Of a DNA stretch of 64,000 nt, positions 46,932 to 57,522 are shown piece by piece. Every line of letters begins with the position of its first letter. The stretch's first letter is position 1. The stretch is from Arthrobotrys musiformis (lineage: Eukaryota; Ascomycota; Orbiliomycetes; Orbiliales; Orbiliaceae): positions 2,294,001 to 2,358,000 of the forward strand of contig JAVHJL010000006.1 of NCBI GenBank assembly GCA_036971715.1, read 5' to 3'. The position numbers and the translations under genes were made by a program. The notes below the pieces were generated by a model. The model had not been told where the DNA came from. It ran no database searches and was given only the letters and a program-made list of their open reading frames with translations.

Positions 46932-48602
46932 ATGTCTGCTCCGGGTTCAAATATGTCTCCGCCATCCACCCCTCCGCCTGAAATGCCATCGGCCGCTAAA
47001 CGGAGATTCCATGATATCCAGCGAGCGGAATATGTTGAATTATATCGCCCAGGAGGCTATCATCCAGTGCACTTCGGTGATTTCTTCCATAACGGCCGAT
47101 ATCAAGTCATTCATAAATTAGGCTATGGTAGATATGCTACCGTTTGGCTCGCGCGAGACACACAGTAAGACCCCTCCCCCCTTGGAAGAGCTAATGCAGA
47201 GCTGGAGTGGAAACTGACACTTGTTTCTTTGCATTCTTATTTCAGGTCCTCGGAATTGGTTGCATTGAAGATAAAGATGGCCGACGATTCTATAGATGAT
47301 CGAGAATTTGCGGTGCTAAATCATTTGAATGCTTCAAGAGCATCTGGACCGATGCTAGGCTCGGATCATGTGATCTGCCTCAAAGATAGCTTTTATCATC
47401 AAGGCCCGAATGGAAACCATCGTTGTCTTGTATTCGAATTACTTGGTAAGTCCCCCCGATACCCAAAGTTTGCCTCGTAATCCAGAGACGGTTGAAGCTC
47501 AAACTCAAGAGAGATTTGGATTGGTTAATTATAGTCAACAGGCGATAATATCTACTCAATACTTGAGGATTATTCATTCGAAATGACAGGGCTTGGTAGT
47601 CAATTGACCAAATTCCCAAAGCCGATAGCGAAGAGAATTTTAAAAGATGTTCTTCTCGGCCTCAATTTTCTTCATCAAAATGGCGTCGTCCATGGCGATC
47701 TACAACCCGGAAATTTCATTTCCTCGATAAAGCCAGAAGATCTAGATAGTCTCGGACCGGAGTATCTTGACGTTGAATCACGAAAAACTGTAGCCGAAGC
47801 CTGCAAAGCGGAAGGAGCTGTAGTTGCAGTCGAAAGACTTGACGGAAAGTTAGATAAATGGGCACCAGGGTATCTTGTCAGGCCGCAATTTCCTGTGATA
47901 GCTGACGAATGGCCTGTTTTCCCTATAAAGATATCAGATTTGGGTGCAGGTAAGTTTATCACATGACCAAGTTGTTCCATTCCCAGATAACCAGGAATCG
48001 TCCCTCTCGATTACTTTTTGTGCAATCCGGATACGAGGCCAGTTCCTCTCTTAAGGCGGTAACTAAATTATACGTCTTTCGCCGATATAGGAATTCTCAC
48101 TTCTGAACCACCTACTGCAAATATGGTGGTTTTGGCTATTGGTCTTCGACCTCCCGAATTGATGCTGAATTCTCATCCATTAGATACTTATATCGATATT
48201 TGGAGTTTCGGTTGCTTGATGTTTGAAATGATTGTTGGGAGACAATTGTTGCTAGTGATGCCTTGTGGTAATATTGACGATGCCAACGACGATTGCCTAC
48301 TTCACATGGATGAGATTCTAGGACCATTGCCAGAAGAAGTGCATCTCAAATGGACTCGATCGGGGAAGTATTTCAGAGCCGGCTCAAGAGAGCACTATAA
48401 CTCAATGATTGATGGCCCCGAAGGTATCGTGAAACTAGGTCCTAACATGGAAACGATGGTTCGCCAAGCTATACCTGAAGAAGAGGAGGCAAACGTTATC
48501 ATTTCTCTGCTACGCAAAATACTGGACTACGATCCATTGAAACGGCCTTCTGCCTTGGAGATTTTGAAAAATAGTTTCTGGGACGAGGACACAGTGGCAT
48601 GA
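46932..48602 (+). CDS. SRPK-like serine/threonine protein kinase
   Basis: Four exons (46932-47164, 47246-47445, 47542-47949, 48091-48602) in consistent phase give 450 residues. Kinase motifs in order are glycine loop KLGYGRYATVWLARD (62-76), VALKI with the ATP-binding Lys, catalytic loop HGDLQPGNF (His 195, Asp 197), SDLGAG in place of DFG (Asp about 277), then RPPELML, DIWSFGCLMFEM and LLRKILDYDPLKRPSA. The opening YRPGGYHPVHFGDFFHNGRY and the inserted segment between the lobes (about 205-250) are SRPK-family features. SRPKs phosphorylate SR-type splicing factors, but fungi carry many expanded SRPK-like genes of unknown targets. HGDLQPGN differs from the classical HTDIKPEN. The metal-binding and catalytic Asp residues remain, so activity is likely. 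It sits next to the NLR on the opposite strand. Confidence 0.9.
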
Positions 48603-49107
48603 AAAACGCTACAACCAGGTGCTTATACATTATCCGTACCAGCATTTGGTTTACCGGATAAACATACGTCTCCTAGAAATACTTCTATCTTCAATCTCAA
48701 CCAAAGAAAAAATGCCTTTTATTTCCTTTGTTGATGTAGCTACTACATATAGCTATATAGCTAGCGTCACGATGGTTGTATGTTCGTTTGCAAATTTGTT
48801 CCCTGTTGGCTGCGATAGCAGCATAAAATTACTCATGTACCCGTCTTTTTGTTTGACATCTACTCAGCACTATATAAGTACTTAATCATACACCAGAGCG
48901 CCGGCCTACGAGTCAAGAGGTACGCCGATTACGTTTCAAATTTGACATCGTGGAAGCCATTTTTTGAAAAGTATTATACAATTGAAAGATCGCTTTTGGT
49001 AATATACAAAAGAAATGACCGCTGAATCCTTGAGTATCTCTATTCATATCCACATACTAACTTCCTGCCAGAGAAATGGCACGAGTGTCCCCGAGGCGAG
49101 AAAATGC
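48603..49107. other. Intergenic between convergent 3' ends
   Basis: 3' flanks of the kinase (plus) and the prolyl hydroxylase (minus). The ORFs here are short and unremarkable. Confidence 0.6.
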
Positions 49108-51276
49108 CTATTCAACTTGGTAAACTCCACCAACGTCCCACCTGCTGCCTGTCGCAGCTCGGCTAACATACTTGGTAAACCTCATGATCCCGGTATCACG
49201 ATAGATGATATTCATGGAGTTCCAGCTGGCTGGAAGATGTAGCATCAACCCGTCGTCACCGCTGGATGCAGCCGTACTAACAATGGCTGGGTCATACGAA
49301 TCATCCAGCTCGTGAGATGTCGAAGTACCCTTGTTTTTCGGGTCGTCAATGCGTGGGTGCTTCGTTTTCCCGTCACCGGTTGACATGTAGACTTCATAGC
49401 CGCCCCAGTTGTCGAGAATTTGTTCCTCGGCATCATCCATATCTTCATCCTCATCCTCACCCTCTTCGTTCTCTTCCTCGTCGTCGTCTTCATCGGCGAC
49501 GATTATGATTTCCTCTTCATCGCCATCCTCTCCTTCCTCTCCTTCCTCACCGTCTTCTTCTTCGTCCTCGTCTTCTTCATCTTCGGCCGCGTCTTCTGAC
49601 TCAAGAGGAACGTCCCATCCGCCCGTGGTGGGTGTAAGACCCAATACGACCTCGAGTCTGGGGGTCTCATCATCTTGGCCCAACCCAAGGGTATAATCCA
49701 GCCCAGGTCTAAATCTTCTGGCAATGATATCCCTATTGATTGCCACCTTCCCGGTTATCTTTGCCAAAAGTTTCTTAAAAGCCACCGACGGGAGGAGGAC
49801 ATGTGATAGCTCATCGAGAGGTGAGAAATCCTTGTTGGCTGTTGTGCTGAATTTCCCGTGCTCGGGTTGTGTGTACAAGAACCTTTGCTTGTAAGGCGGG
49901 CCGGAGACTTTCCATGATGGTGTATCTTCGGGGATAGCTGCACCATCGTATTTCAACTCCGTTGCATCCAAACCCTCGATGTAAGTCCTCAGTTTTTCTG
50001 AGAACTTGGCGTCTAGAATCTTCAGCAATTGGACATTCTTCGTCTCCGAGAACCTCTCGGCGACACTGCTCAACGACTTGTCCTCAAGGTATGTCGGATT
50101 GACATACTTCTTCAGGAATTTTATATCCTCCTTGGACAAGCTCTGGTCTTTACCCCCCTTTGGATAATCTGACCTCGAAGCTTTCGGTGAATCATGCACC
50201 TCCAGGTTCTTCTCCAACAACTTCATACTACTCTTTTCTGCCAACTCTTGCTCTCTGCCCTCGATGAAGCCATCCTCGCCTTTAACAGGGATGTGGAACC
50301 ACCCACTAACCGCCATTCTCGCTTTACCATCCACGAACACTTCCTCAACATCGTGGAAACTCTTTCCGGGCTGTACAACGAAGAAAGCAAGTTGGTTCGA
50401 CGAGGGAGAGATCTCCACGCTCCAGTCTGGGGTTGGGATCAAGCTTTCCTTGCCTTCATCATCCTTCACAGGGTTTGTTGGGTAAAGCCTCAACCCACCA
50501 CCCCACTCCGGCTGCCATGCATCGTCCGGGTCAGTGAGGTATAGGATATAGCTGACACAACGGGTACCAATGACATCGTCGTGACAAAGTAGATGACATC
50601 CCTTGGTGTACACATTGATCGCCATGTCGACCTTCGAACCGCTCAACTTTCCACAATTGGTGATCTGTTCGATGTAATCTCTGAAAACCGGTGAGTAGAG
50701 AGCATCTCGGAGCTGCGAAAGCGACGGGAGAAGCTTGCGCTCGGCTTCGGTGAGGCCGGAGATGTTGACCAAGTCGCCGGATTGGTATATCGTGTAGATA
50801 TCGGTGTGTTTGGGCGTGAAGTGGATATTTTCCATGATTTCGGCACGCACGGAGCGCAGCAGGGGTTTGGAAATCAGGTCATTGATTACACAGTGCTGGT
50901 ATCTATAGTATACATGTCAGCGTCCGCCCATGCGACTTTGTCTTTTAGGTCAATTGGCAAGAGCGATTCGAACTTACGGTCCAGAGTTCTCGTGGAAGTC
51001 TCTCAAGGAGACGACATTGGCATCGGCGAAGAGGTCCTTACGGAACGACTTCTTGATCATAGCATCGTCCTGTCCTTGTATCATGGCCGCCTTCTTCCCC
51101 TTCTTATCAGCCTTCTTCGACGAAGCCTTGGAATTGGCGCCGTTGGCCTTGGACGACGACCCATTGGAGCTCCCGTTTTGCGCCGATTTCGACCGTTTCG
51201 CTGAAGAGCGTCCATTGGTTTCTGGAGCCTCATCTGCCACCCGTTTGGCAGACGACCGACTACGCGTAGACGGCAT
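49108..51276 (-). CDS. Prolyl 3,4-dihydroxylase TPA1/OFD1 family
   Basis: Two exons (51276-50978 and 50902-49108) across a GTAAGT...ATAG intron (50903-50977) give 697 residues. The first roughly 65 residues are Ser/Lys/Ala-rich with KRSK-type basic clusters (nuclear signal), then MIKKSFRKDLF. The 2-oxoglutarate/Fe(II) dioxygenase core carries CHLLCHDDVIGTRCVSYILY, with the HxD iron ligands at about 207-209. WGGGLRLYP follows, then the distal His in GKSFHDVEEVF, and RMAVSGWFHIPV with the 2-oxoglutarate-binding Arg. A second, non-catalytic double-stranded beta-helix domain follows. Yeast Tpa1 and S. pombe Ofd1 hydroxylate a proline of ribosomal protein Rps23 (uS12). Ofd1 also controls turnover of the SREBP Sre1N by oxygen. 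A run of about 65 mostly Asp/Glu residues interrupts the C-terminal domain. Its divergent neighbour is threonine aldolase. Confidence 0.93.
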
Positions 51277-52130
51277 TTTTAGGTGTGTGGAGTTTTTGTT
51301 TGGTGTGGTAATGGATATAAATTTTTTTTTCCTTTTCCCCCTCTTCTTCCACAGAATTTTGAGGAAAAGAAAATTTTCAATGGGCTGTTATGTCGCAGGT
51401 TTCTGGGGACATTGGCACGGGAAAATGTTCGTTTATCGATAAGCCACATGGCGCCACTCTGACCTGAGGTCATTGCCGACAACGCGAAACTCGAAGCACC
51501 AGCCACAGACGCCCCAACTGCAACTTCTACATTTTATTTGATTCGAGGTTCATGGCCGTGGAAGCACTTGGGAATGATGTCTTCAATCCAATTGAATCCG
51601 AAGTTGCTTGGGCTTAATTAAATGTCACCTGAAAAGATCCAAGTTACAAAATGTTGGCATTCCCCAAGCCTCGAGAAGGCCGAATCAATATCATCTGGCG
51701 GAGATACATATGATTTCTGACTTCGATTCCGTAGATATATGTAGTATCGTGCCACTTTTTGATCGTGCAACTCAGTGGGGATGCACCTAGGTAAGAGGTA
51801 TATAGACTTCTAAGTACTGTGGCGCGGCAGTCCCCTTGGAAGTGTCCATACGAATTATATACACTTCGAATCAAGAACGGCACAGTGACTCCGAGCTAGT
51901 AGCACCGCAGCTCAATTGATCAAACGACTCCATTGACGAAGAATACGTTATCTCCCGTGCTACAGGAGCTGCCTATATTGGAACCAACTAGCAAAAGCCG
52001 TCGGGAAGCGAAAGCAGAAAACGTTATAGTGCATACGTACGAGGCGGACCGAGGTCGCGGCCGGGCTGCGAGGCTGCGCAACATCATTTTTCCAGTATAA
52101 TATAATATCGGCGCCGATTTGTGAATCATA
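51277..52130. promoter_or_regulatory. Divergent promoter region
   Basis: This 854-bp spacer separates the start codons of the OFD1-type gene (minus) and the threonine aldolase gene (plus), so it should hold both promoters. On the hydroxylase side, an A-rich leader on the transcribed strand lies near 51320-51340. No operator can be named from sequence alone. Confidence 0.5.
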
Positions 52131-53632
52131 ATGCTCAAGGTACACTTTTATGACTAAAGTCCCACAGATCCGCTATCGTAATTGAACTCACGTATTTTGT
52201 GTCTACAGACGGTATTATCACGACCTCACCGCCTTCGAACCTTTGAGCCGAAAGTCGCAAGCTCTTTCTGCAGGCTTCAAAACCCAACACTTGCAACACG
52301 AAGAATTTCCGTCGGATTTCAACAGAATATCAGAATGGCGAGTAATTCGAGTGAAACGTCGAAAGATGTCAAGTTCGAGGATATCGCGCAGGGGAAGATC
52401 CAATCGCCTGCTGCGTATGACTTTCGAAGTAAGCCCCCCCTTCCAAAACCATAGAATAATATCGGTTCCGTAATGTTAACATGCATACTAGGCGACACTG
52501 TGACCACCCCGACCCCTTCCATGCTTCAATCTATCCTCAACATCTCCGTCCATGGCGACGATGTCTTCTCAGAGGACACTACGACCAACAACTTGGAGTC
52601 TTTCATTGTGTCATTAACCGGCAAACCAGCCGCTTGCTTCGTCATGTCGGGAACAATGGGAAATCAAGCCTCCATCAGATCCCACCTGACCCAGCCGCCT
52701 CATTCAATTGTAATGGACTCGAGATGCCATGTATTCAACTACGAGGCCGGCGGTGCAGCTATATTGTCACAAGCACAAATGATCCCCGTCAATCCAGCCA
52801 ATGGGAAACACTTGACGCTGGAAGAAGTTAAAGCCAGCGTCATCGATAGCGATGACATACATTATGCGCCTACGAGACTCATTTGTCTCGAGAACACGAT
52901 TAATGGGGTTATAATGCCGGTAGAAGATATCAAAAAAATCTCAGAGTTCGCAAAGGAGAAAGGGATAAAGCTGCACCTCGACGGGGCAAGGCTTTGGAAC
53001 GTTGTTGCCGCCGGCGGAGGAGACCTCAAAGAGATCATAAGCTACTTTGATTCCGTGAGCCTTTGCTTCTCTAAGGGGCTCGGGGCGCCAATGGGAAGTA
53101 TCGTTATTGGTGAGAAGGATTTCATCGGGAGGGTAAGGCACTTCAGGAAAATGTTGGGTGGTGCGACTCGACAGATTGGTATCGCTACTGCGCCGGCAAG
53201 AACGGCGGTAGAGGAGGTTTTTCTCGGAGGGGGGTTGAAGAGGTCACATGATTTGGCAAAAAGATTGGAGAGCTCATGGGAAAGGCTGGGTGGGAAGTTG
53301 AAGTACCCTTGCGATACGAATATGGTTTGGCTAGACCTCGCGTCTGTTGGTATCAATGAAAGCGATATCCCTATTGAGGCAGGGAAGGCGGGATTGAAAT
53401 GGGGTTATGAGAGGATTGTAGTTCACCACCGTAAGGACTCTGCCTGTTCATTATATTTATTGCGCATTTACTAACAGACATCCTAACAGAAATATGCGAC
53501 GATGCTATTGAGAAGCTAGAAGGTGTTTTGGAGAAGCTGGTTGAAAATGCAAAGGCGAGAGGCGAGGTGCAGTCGCCAGAGATGCCAAAAATGGCTCGGT
53601 ACTCAAGAAGGGTAGACCAGGACCTTGCTTAG
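52131..53632 (+). CDS. GLY1: L-threonine aldolase (PLP-dependent)
   Basis: Four exons (52131-52139, 52209-52428, 52492-53430, 53490-53632) sum to 436 residues. The first exon is only three codons, ATG CTC AAG. It continues to TVLSRPHRLRTFEPKVASSF, an Arg/Ser-rich acid-poor leader suggesting mitochondrial import. A second ATG at 52335 (MASNSSETSK) would give a cytosolic form. The catalytic part starts DFRSDTVTTPT (formed by splicing) and contains GDDVFSEDTTTNNLE, SGTMGNQ, HLDGARLWN (Asp about 240, pairs with the PLP nitrogen) and SLCFSKGLGAPMGS with the PLP Lys about 271. It cleaves threonine to glycine and acetaldehyde, the main cytosolic glycine source in yeast. Confidence 0.93.
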
Positions 53633-53967
53633 GCCCTGACGAGAATCTAGACATTTGTGCAAAAGTTGTTTAATATTCGCTAGTCTAAAGATAAACGCCG
53701 AAGGTAATATACAATGCACTCGCCTGCTTAAAAGGCAAGAAAGAGGCCCTCCATATACACAAATCCCCCGGACCTCAATTAGACAGATGGAAACTCCATG
53801 GGATTATTTTTTGTACTATTTTTTATATCGCTAGCAAAGATTTGCTACAATACATAGCACAATTGTAGCGGGAAGTTTTTTACCCTGCCGTAATGCAGAG
53901 ATTGGGCATTTTACCCACAGCAGGCCATCCCCTCTCCGCTATGTGGTTCCAAAAGATCCTCCAAAAT
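53633..53967. other. Intergenic between convergent genes
   Basis: 335 bases between the ends of threonine aldolase (plus) and the complex I subunit (minus). A T-rich run TTTTTTGTACTATTTTTTATA (about 53808-53828) could serve 3' end formation. Nothing else is seen. Confidence 0.6.
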
Positions 53968-54391
53968 CTACTCTGGCTTCTGCGGCGGCAGTACTGTCTG
54001 TTCGAATTTGAAGCCTCTGATCTTGGTGTAGGGCATTAATTCGAGGTATCTCTCTATATGCGACCATCAGACCTGTTAGCAATTTGCGCAGAACAATTCC
54101 AATCCACATATCCATCCCAGCGACAATTGGAACCCCCCAGAACCCTAAAAACCCCGGCCACATACCTCTCAAGAGACCACACTTCTCAAGATGATTGTTT
54201 CCGTTCCTCCGATAGCACTTCGACAGTTCCTCCTGGACCAGTCTGGACATCATGAGCTTGACCCATTGCTCACGGATAATGGCGTCCTGCGCGTCTCTGA
54301 GGGCCTTGTTATCGTCATAGTCGACCCCTTCGAAGGTAGGCTTAACGGTTGGCTTCTTAGCCAGGAAGGCAGCGGATTCTGGGGTCGACAT
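53968..54391 (-). CDS. Complex I 12-kDa accessory subunit (NDUFB10/PDSW type)
   Basis: Two exons (54391-54166 and 54053-53968) joined by GTATGT...ATAG give 103 residues. The start MSTPESAAFLAKKPTV and the later IIREQWVKLMMSRLVQEELS, KCYRRNGNNHLEKCG and LRERYLELMP match fungal 12-kDa NADH:ubiquinone oxidoreductase subunits. The frame is open upstream to 54601, but that extension is Pro/Thr/Ser-rich and not family-like, so I chose the ATG at 54391. The two Cys residues (KCYRR and EKCG) are conserved in the family; the protein is on the intermembrane-space side of complex I. It has no cleavable presequence, in keeping with the family. Confidence 0.9.
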
Positions 54392-55785
54392 TGCGGTGGA
54401 GTTTTGGGGGGGAGCGGTTTTGTGAGAGGGCTTTGGAATTGAATGTTGACGTCGGAGGTTGAGTTGGAGGCTTTCAATTCGGTTAGATTTGATTGGGAGA
54501 GGAGTTTGTGTTGTTTGAGGCTGGTGGATGCGGGTTGTGGCGGTGGCTAGTGCAGACACTCTTCGTAGAATCCAAATAGAAATAGGAAACGTTCGAAACA
54601 AATGTGGATTGTATTAATTGTCGAGTCGCACAGCGCGGCCAAGAACTGGGACGAGATATCGATGGCATTTGGAATACGGCATTCAGGGACAGCCCGAATG
54701 TAGCACTTGGTGATACGATATTACGCCTCTCACCCCAAGTTATTTCATAATATTATTCTACCATACACTCACTACAACATTGCATTGGAATGCAATCATT
54801 CGGGTCGAGACTTGACTCCCACCATCAACTTACGGATTGCAACTGAGATCATGATAGTAATTGATACAACTTGGGGATATCGATTTAGACAGATATGGCC
54901 GGCCTCGGCGCCCCAGTCCAAAGCTGCGCTGCCAGGGACAAGCCTTCTCGAGAATCCATGTCTCCGTGAGATAACGTTATAGTATTTTCACGAATTCAAA
55001 AACCAGAGAAGATAGCATCTTATCTTGTGATCCCTCTTATCAAAGATTCAGTGAAAGAGAGAAAGTTCCCCACAGACACTTCGACCCCTCTCGAATGTCT
55101 CCTCGGAAAACACTTGCGGTAATCAAGCTTCAGCTTCAATACAGCCGGGTCGGCCAATACCTAGCAGAGGTCAGCTAGTGTGGGGCGTCCCGGCCTCAGA
55201 CATTTTCCAACAATGCAACACTTTTTACAGGCAGCCGCCAGAGAGTTGCAGCTGTCATGCACAGATATGCAATGTACATGTCAAAGAAAGATCGATTCTG
55301 ACAAGCCGGCTCCATGATTTCCAACCGTCGGCCGTCTTGTCGAGCTCCACCAGAATCGCTTGGTCATAGAAATGCAAAAAGTCTGACAGTCGGCTAACAA
55401 GAATCACACGCTAATGTGAGGAAGGGCCGGTAATTTTCACCGACAAGCTCCTTCCCAAAGAAGATCCCAGTGTATCACCAGCTTGGCATAGGCCCAGATG
55501 GGCAACGGCACAACAGGCAGCGGAGGCGGTCGATAGCTAGCGGGTTCGCCCGCCCCTGCAACCGGCAACCACAAGACTTAACTTGCCTGCCATTTGAGAA
55601 TTTTTGTAATGCGAATTGTAACAGGAATAATTCGAGAAATCCAGAAGGTCCGTGAGCAAAAATCTTTACATGTAGGCAGGTTTGGATTCGAACCGTGGGA
55701 CGAATATATATGTTAGCCCGCACCCCTCCGACCCGATGCCCGGGTTTGCTGTCCTGTAACCAATCCATCAAGTAGTAAATTGACA
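54392..55785. other. Intergenic between divergent genes, 1.4 kb
   Basis: Holds the promoters of the complex I subunit (minus) and the acid phosphatase (plus). A GGTTCGAATCC-like string on the minus strand near 55690 resembles a tRNA B box, but no acceptor or T-stem pairing could be built. No gene is called. Confidence 0.5.
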
Positions 55786-57300
55786 ATGGCCATTAAAACA
55801 TCCCTCGTCTTGTTGACCGCTTCGGCGCTTCCCGTTTTGGGGGAGACGATTCTCGGACTGACAGTGTTCACCCGTCATGGAGATCGTAAGTAGTCCTCTT
55901 TCTATTATATATGTATATACCTTTATAGATATCGGTCTAGGAAACTAATGTAGTACGTTCAATACTCAGGTAACTCGAAGCATTACCCTGGCTACGGATT
56001 GACCAACCTAGGTTTCCAGCAGAACTTCCAAACTGGAGGTTTGTATCGAGAAACCTACCTGTCTTCGAACTCTTCGAAGCAAATCCTTGGAATCTCTGAG
56101 GATAAATATGTTCCTGCTCAAGTCTGGGCCTCGTCCCCTGACCAAAAGGTCCTGGCGAACACCGCTACCGCATTTCTCCAAGGTCTTTATCCACCACTCG
56201 AGCAAATCGACCCTGAGATTGCGACGAACACCTTGACCAACGGAACAAAGTACACCAACCCGTTGGAAGGATACCAATACGTTGTTCTCCATACTGCTGA
56301 TGGTGAATCCCCAAACACCATTTGGATTAAGGGAGACGACGGATGCCCCGCCGTGACAGAAGCCTCTGAGGACTTCGAGTTGAGCGCGGAGTTCATGGAA
56401 AGGGAAGCTTCCACTAAGTCCTTCTACGAAGGATTTTGGGAACAACTCCAAGATGTCTATGACTACACCGAGTCCAAACTCAGCTACGCTAGAGCCTACG
56501 ACATTTTCGACTTGATCAATGTTGCCCAGATCCACAATTCATCGGCCTCGGAAAATGTTACCGCTGAACAGCTCTTCCAGCTCAGGACATTGGCTGACAG
56601 CGCTGAGTTCGGTTTGAACTTCAATGCCTCCCAGCCAGCTCGTTCGATCCATGCCCAAACCCTTGCAGGCGCTATCCTGAACCAGTTGAACCAAACCGTA
56701 ACTGGAAAGGGAAAGCTCAAGTTCTCCCTTCTCGCAGGAAGCTACGATACCTTCCTTGCCTTCTTCGGACTCACTGAGCTTACCGCTGCCTCTCCAAACT
56801 TCTTCGGGCTACCGGACTACGCTTCAACCATGGCTTTCGAAATCCTTACCGACAAGGACGTTACCGAATTCCCATCCAGCGTTGACGACCTCAAAGTCCG
56901 CTTCCTCTTCCGTAATGGATCCGATGCTGGATCTCCATTGACTGCTTTCCCACTCTTCGGACAACAGGAATTAACCCTTTCTTGGACCGAATTTGCAGCC
57001 CAGCTCTCCGATCGTGCTATCACCACCGTTGAGAAATGGTGTGGAACCTGCAAGAGCACTGAGTCTTTTTGCGCTGCCTACGACGCAAGCCTTTCATCCA
57101 ACTCCATTGGAGTTAATACCAGTAGCTCGAGCGACAGTGGCATGTCCAATGCTGTTGCCGGAGTCATTGGCGCCATGGTCACATTGGCAGTTGTGGCCCT
57201 TGCTGGCCTCGCATTCTATTTGTTGACGAGAAAGAGAAGGACTGCTCCCCCCTCTAGCGGTGCGAGCGTTGGTTCTGCAGAGAAGGGTAGCATGATCTAG
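55786..57300 (+). CDS. Membrane-anchored histidine acid phosphatase family protein
   Basis: Two exons (55786-55885 and 55970-57300) give 476 residues. The signal peptide MAIKTSLVLLTASALPVLG is followed at once by LTVFTRHGDRNSKHYPG. The RHGDR motif carries the phosphate-accepting His and is completed by splicing. The body has many N-glycosylation sites (NSS, NGT, NVT, NAS, NQT, NGS). A C-terminal membrane segment (about 437-459, VAGVIGAMVTLAVVALAGLA) precedes the stop-transfer RKRR, so the enzyme is type I and faces outside the cell or the vacuole lumen. The second catalytic motif, normally HD, reads LLAGSYDTFLAFFGL: the Asp proton donor is kept but His is replaced by Tyr. Related fungal surface phosphatases are also relaxed here, so activity is probable but not certain. 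Confidence 0.88.
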
Positions 57301-57522
57301 ATAAATGATCCTTTGTGCCATTTATACCAAGAAACGGCCCTGGCATATATATATAGTAATGTCTTATTGATTATTTAATGAATAATATTAGCAAGCAATT
57401 TTATTTCTATCAAATCTTAAGAGACGATGCGGATTAACCCCAGCCCAAAAGTTCACTCCTACAACTCGGGGTATAGGCTACTGGACTCCTGATATGTACT
57501 GTGGTTTCTCCTCCCTTCCGTT

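Noticed and set aside
55670..55770. Possible tRNA on the minus strand with a GGTTCGAATCC B-box-like string
   Set aside because: No acceptor stem, T-stem pairing or matching A box could be built around it.
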